Source: Lachnospiraceae bacterium
Lineage (GTDB): Bacteria; Bacillota; Clostridia; Lachnospirales; Lachnospiraceae
NCBI GenBank assembly: GCA_016286035.1
Contig: JAEERY010000075.1
Span: forward strand, 62,001 to 126,000
DNA: 64,000 bases
Reading direction: 5' to 3'
Shown: positions 36,415 to 45,262 of the stretch, in pieces
How positions within the stretch are numbered: the stretch's first letter is position 1
Layout: every line of letters begins with the position of its first letter
Translations under genes and position numbers: made by a program
The notes under the pieces: generated by a model
What the model saw: only the letters and a program-made list of their open reading frames with translations
Databases searched by the model: none
Told to the model about the DNA's origin: nothing

Positions 36415-37482
36415 ATGAACGATAGTATGGAATTGATCGCTGAGAGCACGAAGGTTGAACTGTCTGAAGACGAACAGCAGACCGTAAACTCTTATGTGGA
36501 AGGAATTGACCTTCATGATTCACAGATGGTGCTTCAGTACGGTGCGGGAGCGCAGAAGAAGATCGCGGATTTTTCCGAGAATGCACTTAAATCTGTCAGA
36601 ACAAAGGATCTTGGAGAGATCGGAAACCTTTTGGGCAATGTTGTGACGGAACTCAAGAGCTTTGATGTTACCGAAGAGAAGGGGATTTTCGGATTCTTTA
36701 AGAAGGAAGCAAACAAGGTCACATCGATCAAGGCAAAGTATGACAAGGCAGAGACCAATGTCAACAACATAGTAAAAGTAATGGAGAATCATCAGGTTAC
36801 ATTGCTCAAGGATATAGCAATGCTCGATCAGATGTATGATTCAAACCTTAAGTACTTTAAAGAGCTTACCTTATACATAATCGCAGGTAAGGAGAAATTA
36901 AACGAGGCAAGAAATGTCGAGCTTCCCAAGATGCTTGCAAAGGCTGAGGAAACAGGACTTCCCGAGGATGCACAGGCTGCTCAGGATTATGCGGCACTGG
37001 TAGACAGATTCGAGAAGAAGATATATGATCTTGAGCTTACGAGAAACATCGCAATGCAGATGGGACCTCAGATCAGACTCATCCAGAACAATGATACCGT
37101 GATGAGCGAGAAGATCCAGTCAACGATCGTAAATACCATCCCTCTTTGGAAGAGTCAGATGGTTATCGCTATCGGACTTGAGCATTCACAGGATGCGGCA
37201 AAGGCTCAGCAGCAGGTTACGGATGCAACTAACGAGCTTCTTAAGAAAAACGCCGAGGCATTAAAGATAGCTTCGATCGCAACCGCAAAGGAAAGCGAGA
37301 GGGGTATCGTAGATATCGAGACACTTACTCAGACCAACCAGACTCTTATCGATACGCTTGATGAAGTGATGAAGATACAGGATGAGGGAAGAGTAAAGAG
37401 GGCCGAAGCGGAACAGGAACTTGCAAGGATAGAAGATCAGATGAGAAACAAGATCATCGAGGTGTCGAAAGTAAGAAATTAA
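36415..37482 (+). CDS. TelA/YaaN-family toxic anion resistance protein
   Basis: 355 residues, largely helical and coiled-coil, soluble. DFSENALKSVRTKDLGEIGNLL, LLKDIAMLDQMYDSNLKYFKELTLYIIAGKEKL and the C-terminal ETLTQTNQTLIDTLDEVMKIQDEGRVKR are the conserved TelA blocks. The family was linked to tellurite and other toxic-anion resistance and to cell-envelope stress; the mechanism is unknown. It follows the XpaC-like gene with an AAGGAG ribosome binding site and ends in a terminator. Confidence 0.9.
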   Translation: MNDSMELIAESTKVELSEDEQQTVNSYVEGIDLHDSQMVLQYGAGAQKKIADFSENALKSVRTKDLGEIGNLLGNVVTELKSFDVTEEKGIFGFFKKEANKVTSIKAKYDKAETNVNNIVKVMENHQVTLLKDIAMLDQMYDSNLKYFKELTLYIIAGKEKLNEARNVELPKMLAKAEETGLPEDAQAAQDYAALVDRFEKKIYDLELTRNIAMQMGPQIRLIQNNDTVMSEKIQSTIVNTIPLWKSQMVIAIGLEHSQDAAKAQQQVTDATNELLKKNAEALKIASIATAKESERGIVDIETLTQTNQTLIDTLDEVMKIQDEGRVKRAEAEQELARIEDQMRNKIIEVSKVRN

Positions 37483-37494
37483 ATAAGCTTTTTG

Positions 37495-37522
37495 AAAGGG
37501 TGGATAAAATGCCACCCTTTTT
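37495..37522 (+). terminator. Intrinsic terminator after telA-like gene
   Basis: AAAGGGTGG (37495-37503) and CCACCCTTT (37512-37520), 8-nt loop, T-run. Confidence 0.85.
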
Positions 37523-37544
37523 GATGCTTTATTAGGTGTGTGTT

Positions 37545-38108
37545 ATGTGGGTACTAAACAGTATATTGCTGGGTGTCGGCCTTGCCATGGATGCGTTTTC
37601 CGTGTCCATAGTAAACGGGCTTAACGAAGCTGATATGAAGAGATCACGGATGTGCATGATCGCGTCGACTTACGGCGCTTATCAGACGGCCATGCCTTTG
37701 ATCGGGTGGGTATGTGTCAACTGGTTTATGCATCTTTTTGAGAGTTTTCAGAAGTTTATCCCCTGGATAGCGTTTATCCTTCTTTTGTTTATAGGAGGGA
37801 AGATGCTTTTCGAAGCTTTTAATGGCAAAAAAGAGAATGGAAAAGATGTAAAGCTTTCATCAAAGGATCTGCATGTTCAGGGTATAGCAACCTCTATAGA
37901 TGCACTCTCTGTAGGCTTTGTCATGGCTTCGTGCAGCATGACGGAAGCTGTATTGTCGGTTATTATAATAGGTGCTGTAACCTTTATCATATGTTTGTTC
38001 GGACTTAAATTCGGAAAGGCGCTCGGGGAAAAACTGGAAAAGAGAGCTGCAATACTCGGGGGAGTCATACTGATCCTGATAGGCATAAAGATCATGTTTT
38101 TCGGATAA
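37545..38108 (+). CDS. mntP: Manganese efflux pump MntP
   Basis: 187 residues, six membrane helices, two DUF204 repeats. GVGLAMDAFSVSI in helix 1 and ATSIDALSVGF in helix 4 carry the paired Asp residues of the family. It exports Mn2+. The ATG at 37545 is preferred because AGGTG lies 6 nt upstream; the GTG at 37536 has no ribosome binding site. No yybP-ykoY Mn riboswitch fits between the preceding terminator and the gene. A DtxR/MntR-like regulator is encoded 20 kb away at 57.4 kb. Confidence 0.93.
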   Translation: MWVLNSILLGVGLAMDAFSVSIVNGLNEADMKRSRMCMIASTYGAYQTAMPLIGWVCVNWFMHLFESFQKFIPWIAFILLLFIGGKMLFEAFNGKKENGKDVKLSSKDLHVQGIATSIDALSVGFVMASCSMTEAVLSVIIIGAVTFIICLFGLKFGKALGEKLEKRAAILGGVILILIGIKIMFFG

Positions 38109-38128
38109 AAGGTTGATTTATTTGGTTT

Positions 38129-38158
38129 TTGGTGCTATTATTCTTATGTTACTATAAT
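38129..38158 (+). promoter_or_regulatory. SigA promoter of rimP-nusA-infB operon
   Basis: TTGGTG (38129-38134), 18-nt spacer, TATAAT (38153-38158). The start is near 38165, just before an intrinsic terminator. Confidence 0.6.
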
Positions 38159-38169
38159 GTTTACTAGTT

Positions 38170-38197
38170 AGAGTGGGTCGCGGATCCACTCTTTTTT
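38170..38197 (+). terminator. Leader terminator (attenuator) of the rimP-nusA operon
   Basis: AGAGTGG (38170-38176) and CCACTCT (38186-38192), 9-nt loop, six T. It lies between the promoter and rimP, only about 5 nt after the predicted start, so all operon transcription from this promoter must read through it. NusA of Bacillus is known to autoregulate through termination in the leader of this operon. Confidence 0.7.
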
Positions 38198-38232
38198 ATG
38201 CAGATTGCGTACGATCGGGAAGGATGTGACTG

Positions 38233-38694
38233 ATGGCAAAAAAGGAATACGAAGAGCGTACCGAGAAGCTGCTCGAGCCGATAGCAAAAGCAAACGGTGT
38301 TTCGATCTATGATGTCGAGTATGTCAAGGAAGGCGAGGATTATTATCTTAGAGCCTATATAGACAAAGAAGGAGCAGTAACGATCGATGACTGCGAAGCG
38401 GTGAGCAGGGCTTTATCCGATGCGCTGGACAAAGAGGATTATATATCCGATGCTTACATACTTGAAGTCAGCAGCCCGGGGCTGGGCAGGACGCTTAAAA
38501 AAGAAAGACACTTTTTAAACAGCATCGGTCAGGAGGTCGAGATCAAGACCTACAAGCCTATAGACGGCACAAAGGAATTCGTCGGTGTGTTAAAAGACTT
38601 TGAAGACAAGAAAGCTATTGTAAGTATGGATAAAGGCGATATGGAGTTTTCCATGGATATGATCGCGAGTGCAAGGCTTACAGTCGATTTTTAA
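38233..38694 (+). CDS. rimP: Ribosome maturation factor RimP
   Basis: 153 residues. GVSIYDVEYVKEGEDYYLRAYIDKEGAVTIDDCEAVSRAL and EVSSPGLGRTLKKERHF are the RimP signatures, followed by an Sm-like C-terminal barrel. It is needed for 30S assembly. It heads the operon with nusA 43 nt downstream; the ribosome binding site is GGAAGGA. Confidence 0.96.
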   Translation: MAKKEYEERTEKLLEPIAKANGVSIYDVEYVKEGEDYYLRAYIDKEGAVTIDDCEAVSRALSDALDKEDYISDAYILEVSSPGLGRTLKKERHFLNSIGQEVEIKTYKPIDGTKEFVGVLKDFEDKKAIVSMDKGDMEFSMDMIASARLTVDF

Positions 38695-38737
38695 ATGTGA
38701 ATTGTATATAAAGAAAGAGAGGATAATGTAAAAAACG

Positions 38738-39904
38738 ATGAATAAGGAACTTATTGAAGCACTGGATGCGCTTGAGAAGGAAAAAGAGATAAGCAAGGAA
38801 ACCTTGTTTGAGGCTATTGAGAATTCGCTTCTTACAGCTTGCAAGAATCATTTCGGAAAAGCAGACAACGTAAAGGTCGAGATAGACAGAGAGACAGGAG
38901 ATTTCCTCTGCTATGCCGAGAAGATGGTAGTCGCAACAGAGGATGAGATAGAAGATCCCATGCTTCAGATCACTATAGATGAAGCCACAAAGATCACAAA
39001 GAATGCTGCAGTTGGAGAGAGCGTCAATGTAGAGATCAAGTCAAAGGAATTCGGACGTATTGCTACACAGAATGCAAAGAATGTTATCCTCCAGAAGATA
39101 CGTGAAGAGGAAAGAGATGTCATATACAACCAGTACTATGACAAGGAGAAGGACGTTGCCACAGGTATTGTTCAGAGATACATAGGCAAGAATATCTCTA
39201 TAAACTTAGGTAAAGCAGATGCACTGCTCAATGAGTCAGAACAGGTTAAGAGCGAGCATTTCAGACCTACAGAGAGAATCAAGGTTTATATAGTAGAAGT
39301 TAAGAAGACCAACAAGGGTCCCCGCATCCTTGTAAGCCGTACACATCCTGAACTTGTTAAGAAGCTCTTTGAATCTGAGGTTACAGAGATCAAGGATGGA
39401 ACGGTAGAGATCAAGTCTATCGCACGTGAGGCCGGCAGCAGATCAAAGATCGCTGTATGGAGCAACAATCCAAACGTTGATCCCGTCGGTGCATGTGTCG
39501 GTATAAACGGTGCAAGAGTTAACAGCATAGTCGATGAGCTTAAAGGTGAGAAGATCGATATCGTATGCTGGGATGAAAACCCCGGTATACTTATTCAGAA
39601 TGCCCTTTCTCCGGCTAAGATCGTGGCAGTTTTCGCAGATCCTGATGAGAAGACAGCCAAGGTTGTAGTTCCCGATTATCAGTTGTCGCTTGCCATCGGT
39701 AAGGAAGGTCAGAACGCACGTCTTGCAGCAAGACTGACAGGATACAAGATCGATATCAAGTCAGAAACGCAGGCTAAGGATGCTCCCGGATTCCGTTACG
39801 AGGATTATCTTGATGATGATTATGATGATGAAGAGTACGAGGATTATGAGGAGTACGAGGAGAATGAGGAGTTCGAGGAGAGCGTAGAGGGTGAAGACGA
39901 ATAA
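38738..39904 (+). CDS. nusA: Transcription termination/antitermination factor NusA with acidic tail
   Basis: 388 residues. N-terminal RNAP-binding domain (about 1-125), S1 domain (KDVATGIVQRYIGKNISINLG), and two KH domains (DPVGACVGINGARVNSIVDELKGEKIDIV, and LAIGKEGQNARLAARLTGYKIDI). The last ~35 residues are almost only Asp, Glu and Tyr after YEDYLDDDYDDEEY. The E. coli-type C-terminal AR repeats are absent, as in other Firmicutes. The acidic tail is encoded by GA-rich codons that also provide the ribosome binding site of the overlapping downstream gene. Confidence 0.97.
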   Translation: MNKELIEALDALEKEKEISKETLFEAIENSLLTACKNHFGKADNVKVEIDRETGDFLCYAEKMVVATEDEIEDPMLQITIDEATKITKNAAVGESVNVEIKSKEFGRIATQNAKNVILQKIREEERDVIYNQYYDKEKDVATGIVQRYIGKNISINLGKADALLNESEQVKSEHFRPTERIKVYIVEVKKTNKGPRILVSRTHPELVKKLFESEVTEIKDGTVEIKSIAREAGSRSKIAVWSNNPNVDPVGACVGINGARVNSIVDELKGEKIDIVCWDENPGILIQNALSPAKIVAVFADPDEKTAKVVVPDYQLSLAIGKEGQNARLAARLTGYKIDIKSETQAKDAPGFRYEDYLDDDYDDEEYEDYEEYEENEEFEESVEGEDE

Positions 39905-40205
39905 TAAGATCCTTTCGCTTCTGGGACTGGCCACCAGATCGAGAAATGTCGTAAGCGGTGAATTTATGACTGAAAAGAGTGTAAAGAGCGGTACGGCAAA
40001 ACTTGTTATCGTGGCAGGGGACGCCTCAGACAATACGAAGAAGGAATTCAGAGATATGTGCACATTCTATAAGGTACCGTGTTATTTCTATGGAACGAAG
40101 GAAGAGCTTGGAAAGAGCATGGGAAAAGAGATAAGGGCATCACTTAGTATCACTGATGACGGATTCGCAGGATCGATCATAAAACTGTTGCAGGAGGTAG
40201 TATAG
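39891..40205 (+). CDS. ylxQ: L7Ae-family ribosomal protein YlxQ
   Basis: 104 residues. [35 protein letters not shown] and [26 protein letters not shown] match the L7Ae/YlxQ family of K-turn-binding proteins. The GTG start at 39891 overlaps the end of nusA by 14 nt; GAGGAG at 39876-39881 is 9 nt upstream. The usual neighbour ylxR (rnpM), normally between nusA and ylxQ, is missing. Confidence 0.93.
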   Translation: MKTNNKILSLLGLATRSRNVVSGEFMTEKSVKSGTAKLVIVAGDASDNTKKEFRDMCTFYKVPCYFYGTKEELGKSMGKEIRASLSITDDGFAGSIIKLLQEVV

Positions 40206-40209
40206 ATAC

Positions 40210-42981
40210 ATGGCTAAGATGAAGATATCAGAATTAGCAGCTGAGATAAATGTAGATAAAAACGACATAGTGGCATTTTTACAGAGCACGGGATTTGAGT
40301 GTAAGAGTGCCACAAAGAGTATAGAAGAAGAACAGATAGAAGCAGTAAAGAAAAACTTTGCAGCTGCTTCAAAGCCCACAGAGAAAAAGGCTGAGAAAGC
40401 AAAAGAAGAAGCTTCTGTTAAGGAGACTAAGCCTGAGAAGGCAGAAGTAAAACCTGAAAAGGCTTCTGACAAGCCCAAGGAAAGACCTGAAAATGCAGCT
40501 GCGGGACAGTTAAAGAAAAAGAAAAAGAGCACTGTTATCATCGTAGGCGCAGGAACGGGTGCAGGTGGAAGACCCAGCAGACCCGGTCAGGCACAGAGCG
40601 CACGTCCGACAGCTCCCGCAATGCCTTCAAAGCAGGTGGTACTGGGACCCAACCAGATGATAAACAAGGCAACCGGCAAGATCATGGAAAAGCTTCCTCC
40701 CAAAAAAGCAGAGGAACCGGTAGCCCAGGTACAGGAGCCTGTTAAAGAAGAGGCAAATGTTTCACGCAGTCAGGAATCAAAGAGTTCTTCCAACTTTACG
40801 GGCAGAACATTTGAGGGACAGTCAAGAGACCGTCAGCAAAGAGGAGAGCGCAATGAAGCGAGAGGACAACAGGCCGATGGCAGGAATAACAGAAACGCTG
40901 ATAACGGAAGCAGAGGTGGTGCTCCGGTTTCTAAAGGCAGGGATTTTGCTCAAGGCTCTAATCAGCGTGGTAACAGGAACGCTTCAAACGATCAGCGCCC
41001 TTCGTCGAGAGATGGAAGGCCGGCAGATAGATTCAGAGATAACAAGCCGGGTGCATTCATGGACGGACCAAGCTCGTCAGGCAAGCCGTCGGATAACAGA
41101 CGAAACAACCAGATGGGCAAGGACAAGAGATCCAAGAAGGATGCCATCTACGAAGAAGAGGAAATAAAGAATAAGAATAAGGCAGGCCGCTTCATCAAGC
41201 CTGAGAAGAAGGAAGAAGTTGTAGAGGAGATCAAGGTCATAACTCTTCCCGAAGTGATAACCATAAAAGAACTTGCAGAAAAGATGAAGATGCAGCCTTC
41301 TGTTATCGTAAAGAAGCTCTTTTTGCAGGGACAGATGGTTACGGTCAATCAGGAGATCTCATACGAAGAGGCTGAGAATATCGCTATCGATTACGATATA
41401 ATGTGCGAGCAGGAAGTGAAGGTAGACGTTATCGAGGAACTCCTAAAGGAGGAAGAAGATGATGAGGCTACTCTTGTTGAACGTGCTCCCGTTATCTGTG
41501 TAATGGGTCATGTAGACCATGGTAAGACCTCGCTTCTGGATGCTATCCGTAAGACGAATGTCACTGATAAGGAAGCAGGCGGTATCACACAGCACATCGG
41601 TGCCTATATGGTAGAGGCCGGCGGTCGTAAGATCACATTCCTTGATACACCCGGACATGAGGCGTTTACCGCAATGCGTATGCGTGGTGCCAATGCTACC
41701 GATATCGCTATCCTTGTTGTTGCGGCCGATGATGGTGTCATGCCTCAGACGGTTGAAGCGATCAACCATGCAAAGGCAGCAGGAATAGAGATAATCGTTG
41801 CGGTAAATAAGATAGATAAGCCCAATGCAGACCTTAACAGGGTTAAGCAGGAACTTACCGAGTATGAGCTCATTCCCGAGGAATGGGGAGGAAGCACGGT
41901 ATTCGCACCTGTCAGTGCAAAGACCGGTGAGGGTATCAAAGAGTTGCTCGATATGGTATTGCTTACGGCAGATATCCTTGAACTCAAGGCTAATCCTGCA
42001 AGAAAGGCAAGAGGTCTTGTTATAGAAGCAGAGCTTGATAAGGGAAGAGGTCCAGTTGCTACGATCCTTATGCAGAAGGGTACGTTAAAGGTGGGAGATT
42101 TCGTTTCTGCAGGTGCATGCTACGGTAAAGTAAGAGCAATGCTTGATGACAAGGGAAGACGTGTTAAAGAGGCAGGCCCTTCTACTCCTGTTGAGATCCT
42201 TGGCCTTAACGATGTTCCCGAGGCAGGCGAGGTATTCCTTGCTCATGACAATGATAAGACGGCAAGAAGCTTTGCAGATACATACAAGGCTCAGAATAAG
42301 GCTAAGAAGCTTGAAGAGACCAAATCTAAGATGAGTCTGGATGATGTCTTCAATCAGATCCAGGAAGGCAATCTTAAGGAGCTTAACCTTATCGTTAAGG
42401 CTGACGTTCAGGGTTCTGTTGAGGCAGTTAAGCAGTCACTTGTCAAACTGTCGAATGAGGAAGTAGTTGTTAAGTGCATTCACGGTGGTGTAGGTGCTGT
42501 AAATGAATCCGATGTAAGCCTGGCTGCTGCAAGTAATGCGATAATCATAGGCTTCAATGTCCGCGTGGATGCCAATGCAAAAGAGACGGCAGAGAGAGAA
42601 GGCGTGGATGTAAGACTTTACAAAGTCATTTATCAGGCTATAGATGATGTAGAGGCAGCTATGAAGGGCATGCTCGATCCCGTATTTGAGGAGAAGATCA
42701 TCGGTCATGCTGAGGTTCGTCAGATATTCAAGGCTTCGGCTGTCGGAAACATAGCCGGTTCTTATGTGCTTGACGGTATGTTCCAGAGAGGATGTAAGAT
42801 ACGTATCTCAAGAGAAGGAGAGCAGATTTACGAAGGAAATCTTGCCTCACTCAAGAGATTCAAGGATGATGTCAAGGAGGTTAAGGCAGGCTACGAATGC
42901 GGTCTTGTATTTGACGGATTTGATGCCATGCAGGAGCTTGATATAGTTGAAGCTTATATCATGGTAGAGGTACCCAGATAA
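40210..42981 (+). CDS. infB: Translation initiation factor IF-2
   Basis: 923 residues. N-terminal IF2_N helix ([21 protein letters not shown]), a long low-complexity linker rich in K, E, R, N, Q and G (about 55-325), a second IF2_N-like element ([25 protein letters not shown]), the G domain ([30 protein letters not shown]), domain II, domain III, and the C-terminal fMet-tRNA-binding domain IV. It loads initiator tRNA on the 30S subunit. The second half of the linker is rich in RN, RD and RG pairs. Confidence 0.98.
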   Translation: MAKMKISELAAEINVDKNDIVAFLQSTGFECKSATKSIEEEQIEAVKKNFAAASKPTEKKAEKAKEEASVKETKPEKAEVKPEKASDKPKERPENAAAGQLKKKKKSTVIIVGAGTGAGGRPSRPGQAQSARPTAPAMPSKQVVLGPNQMINKATGKIMEKLPPKKAEEPVAQVQEPVKEEANVSRSQESKSSSNFTGRTFEGQSRDRQQRGERNEARGQQADGRNNRNADNGSRGGAPVSKGRDFAQGSNQRGNRNASNDQRPSSRDGRPADRFRDNKPGAFMDGPSSSGKPSDNRRNNQMGKDKRSKKDAIYEEEEIKNKNKAGRFIKPEKKEEVVEEIKVITLPEVITIKELAEKMKMQPSVIVKKLFLQGQMVTVNQEISYEEAENIAIDYDIMCEQEVKVDVIEELLKEEEDDEATLVERAPVICVMGHVDHGKTSLLDAIRKTNVTDKEAGGITQHIGAYMVEAGGRKITFLDTPGHEAFTAMRMRGANATDIAILVVAADDGVMPQTVEAINHAKAAGIEIIVAVNKIDKPNADLNRVKQELTEYELIPEEWGGSTVFAPVSAKTGEGIKELLDMVLLTADILELKANPARKARGLVIEAELDKGRGPVATILMQKGTLKVGDFVSAGACYGKVRAMLDDKGRRVKEAGPSTPVEILGLNDVPEAGEVFLAHDNDKTARSFADTYKAQNKAKKLEETKSKMSLDDVFNQIQEGNLKELNLIVKADVQGSVEAVKQSLVKLSNEEVVVKCIHGGVGAVNESDVSLAAASNAIIIGFNVRVDANAKETAEREGVDVRLYKVIYQAIDDVEAAMKGMLDPVFEEKIIGHAEVRQIFKASAVGNIAGSYVLDGMFQRGCKIRISREGEQIYEGNLASLKRFKDDVKEVKAGYECGLVFDGFDAMQELDIVEAYIMVEVPR

Positions 42982-42982
42982 C

Positions 42983-43357
42983 ATGAGAAAGAACAGTATA
43001 AAGAACACCAGGATCAATGGAGAAGTCCAGAAGATACTGGCTGAGATAATAAGAAGTGAAATAAAGGATCCGAGGATCCCGGAGTTCACTTCCATAGTGA
43101 GTGTCGAAGTTGCTCCCGATCTTAAGAACTGCAAGGCTTTTGTATCGGTTCTGGGAGATGATGAGGCAGCAGCAAATGCGCTGGAAGGATTAAAGAGTGC
43201 AGCCGGCTTTATCAGGAACAGACTGGCAAAGGAATTAAACTTAAGGAATACGCCCGAGTTGCATTTTCATCTTGATCAGTCCATTGCTTACGGTGTTGAT
43301 ATGTCACGAAAGATTGACGAAGTGATAAGACACGATGAAGAAAAGAGCAGACAATGA
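42983..43357 (+). CDS. rbfA: Ribosome-binding factor A
   Basis: 124 residues, KH-like fold. INGEVQKILAEIIRSEIKDPRIPEFTSIVSVEVAPDLKNCKAFVSVLG is the RbfA signature. It is a 30S late-maturation and cold-shock factor. It starts right after infB, and its TGA overlaps the ATG of the next gene (ATGA), which suggests translational coupling. Confidence 0.96.
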   Translation: MRKNSIKNTRINGEVQKILAEIIRSEIKDPRIPEFTSIVSVEVAPDLKNCKAFVSVLGDDEAAANALEGLKSAAGFIRNRLAKELNLRNTPELHFHLDQSIAYGVDMSRKIDEVIRHDEEKSRQ

Positions 43358-44307
43358 TAGATATTTTAAAAGAGATAGGGTCTGCAGAGAGTATCGCAAT
43401 AGGCGGTCATATAAGACCCGACGGTGATTGCATAGGTTCGTGTATGGCAATGTATCTTTATCTTAAGAAGATGCTGCCGGACAGAAAAGTATACGTATAC
43501 CTTGAAGAGTTTTCACCGGTTTTCAACTGTATAGCTGGTGTTGATCAGATCAAAAGGCCCGACGGATGTAAGCACGTGCATGACGTGTTCATATGTATCG
43601 ATTGCAACGCCGAGAGGCTCGGAGATTCACTGCCTGCGTTCGAAGGTGCCAAAAAGCGTATAAACATCGATCATCATGTAACAAATCCCGGAGACGGTGA
43701 TATCAATTACATCGTACCAGGGGCAAGCAGTGCGAGTGAACTTGTGTATGACTGTCTTGATGAAACAATAATCGATGTGGATATAGCTAAGGCCATATAT
43801 ATGGGTATAGTCCATGATACGGGAGTGTTCCAGTACTCAAACGTATCACCGAAGACTATGAGGATAGCAGCTCATCTTATTGAATTTGGATTTGATTTTC
43901 CTAAACTCATAGAAGAGACATTCTATCAAAAGACCTATGTGCAGAACCAGGTTATGGGCAGAACGATACTTGAAAGTGTTCTGTTTCTGGACAAAAGATG
44001 CATCGTGGGACATCTGGATGCAAAGACTATGAAGTTTTACGGTGTCACATCCAAGGATATGGACGGTATCGTAAATCAGTTAAGATACACAAAGGGTGTG
44101 GATTGCGCCGTGTTCATGTATGAGGTCGAACCCATGAGGTATAAAGTCAGCTTAAGATCGAACGGAGTGATAGACTGTTCGGTGATTGCCACGTATTTCG
44201 GAGGCGGAGGACATGTCAGAGCAGCGGGCTTTAACCTTGAAGGCACGTTTCATGATGTGATCAATAATCTGTCCGTACAGATTGAGAAGCAGTATAAGGA
44301 ACAATGA
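43354..44307 (+). CDS. nrnA: DHH/DHHA1 phosphoesterase, NrnA-like oligoribonuclease
   Basis: 317 residues. Metal-binding motifs: GGHIRPDGDCIGS (N-terminal), CIDCNAERLGD, RINIDHHVTNPG (the DHH motif) and VHDTGVFQYSNV; DHHA1 is seen at the C-terminus as YFGGGGHVRAAGF. NrnA degrades nanoRNAs and 3',5'-bisphosphoadenosine (pAp). The ATGA overlaps with both rbfA and truB mark a tightly coupled operon. This is the standard Firmicute location. Confidence 0.93.
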   Translation: MIDILKEIGSAESIAIGGHIRPDGDCIGSCMAMYLYLKKMLPDRKVYVYLEEFSPVFNCIAGVDQIKRPDGCKHVHDVFICIDCNAERLGDSLPAFEGAKKRINIDHHVTNPGDGDINYIVPGASSASELVYDCLDETIIDVDIAKAIYMGIVHDTGVFQYSNVSPKTMRIAAHLIEFGFDFPKLIEETFYQKTYVQNQVMGRTILESVLFLDKRCIVGHLDAKTMKFYGVTSKDMDGIVNQLRYTKGVDCAVFMYEVEPMRYKVSLRSNGVIDCSVIATYFGGGGHVRAAGFNLEGTFHDVINNLSVQIEKQYKEQ

Positions 44308-45182
44308 TAAACGGAATAATAAATGTTTACAAGGAGGAGGGTTACACCTCCTTCGATGTTGTTGCGAAACTTCGCGGTATAACAAAGATAAGAAAGATAG
44401 GGCATACGGGGACGCTTGATCCCGATGCCACCGGTGTTCTGCCTGTGTGCATAGGAAGCGCAACGAAGCTGTGCGATATGCTCACGGATAAGACAAAAGA
44501 GTATGAGGCAGTTTTAAGACTTGGGGTTGTAACCGATACACAGGATGCCTCAGGTAATGTTCTTGAAAGACATGAGGTTAACATAACTAAAGAAGAGCTC
44601 GAGCAGGCAATCCTATCATTTATCGGAAGATCAAAGCAGATACCTCCTATGTATTCCGCGCTTAAGGTTGATGGCAGAAAACTTTGTGACATGGCAAGAG
44701 CCGGTATCGAGGTTGAGAGAAAACCAAGGGACATAGAGATAACGGATATAAAGATCCTTGATATGACAGAGGATACTGCCAGGATAAGGGTTGCATGTTC
44801 AAAAGGCACTTATATTAGGACTCTTTGTAATGACATAGGGGCAAAGCTTAAATGCGGCGGGATAATGGAAAGCCTTGTGAGGACCAGATCGGGGGCATTT
44901 AAGATAGAAGATGCCGTTAAACTTGAACAGATAGAGAAGCTCGCCAAAGAAGACAGGATCTTTGAGATCCTGATACCTGTTGACAGCATGTTTAATTACT
45001 GTCCTGAAAAAAGCGTATCGGGAGAAGACGAAAAAAGAGTTAAGAACGGAAACCTTCTTGCAATCCCGTTTGAAGGAGACAGGATAAGGATATACCTTGA
45101 GGACGGCTGCTTTGCTGCCGTATATGATTTTTCCGAGAAAAACAATTGCTATACCCCTTACAAAATGTTTCTTAACCAATAA
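44304..45182 (+). CDS. truB: tRNA pseudouridine(55) synthase
   Basis: 292 residues. GIINVYKEEGYTSFDVVAKL, then GHTGTLDPDATGVLPVCIG with the catalytic Asp, SALKVDGRKL, and VACSKGTYIRTLCNDIG. It modifies U55 of the T-loop. It is the last gene of the rimP operon; an 80-nt gap with only a weak TTGACG follows. Confidence 0.97.
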   Translation: MINGIINVYKEEGYTSFDVVAKLRGITKIRKIGHTGTLDPDATGVLPVCIGSATKLCDMLTDKTKEYEAVLRLGVVTDTQDASGNVLERHEVNITKEELEQAILSFIGRSKQIPPMYSALKVDGRKLCDMARAGIEVERKPRDIEITDIKILDMTEDTARIRVACSKGTYIRTLCNDIGAKLKCGGIMESLVRTRSGAFKIEDAVKLEQIEKLAKEDRIFEILIPVDSMFNYCPEKSVSGEDEKRVKNGNLLAIPFEGDRIRIYLEDGCFAAVYDFSEKNNCYTPYKMFLNQ

Positions 45183-45262
45183 AACGGCTTGACGATAAAG
45201 GCAAAATAAGTCAAAATTAAATAGGGTATGGCTAAATATGATTTTACTAGAAAGAGGATAAG

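Noticed and set aside
37483-37544. Manganese (yybP-ykoY) riboswitch for mntP
   Set aside because: Only 62 nt separate the genes, and most of that is the telA terminator.
45183-45262. Promoter before the Na/Pi gene (TTGACG at 45189)
   Set aside because: No acceptable -10 at 16-18 nt; TTGAC/GTCAA around it may be a chance repeat.
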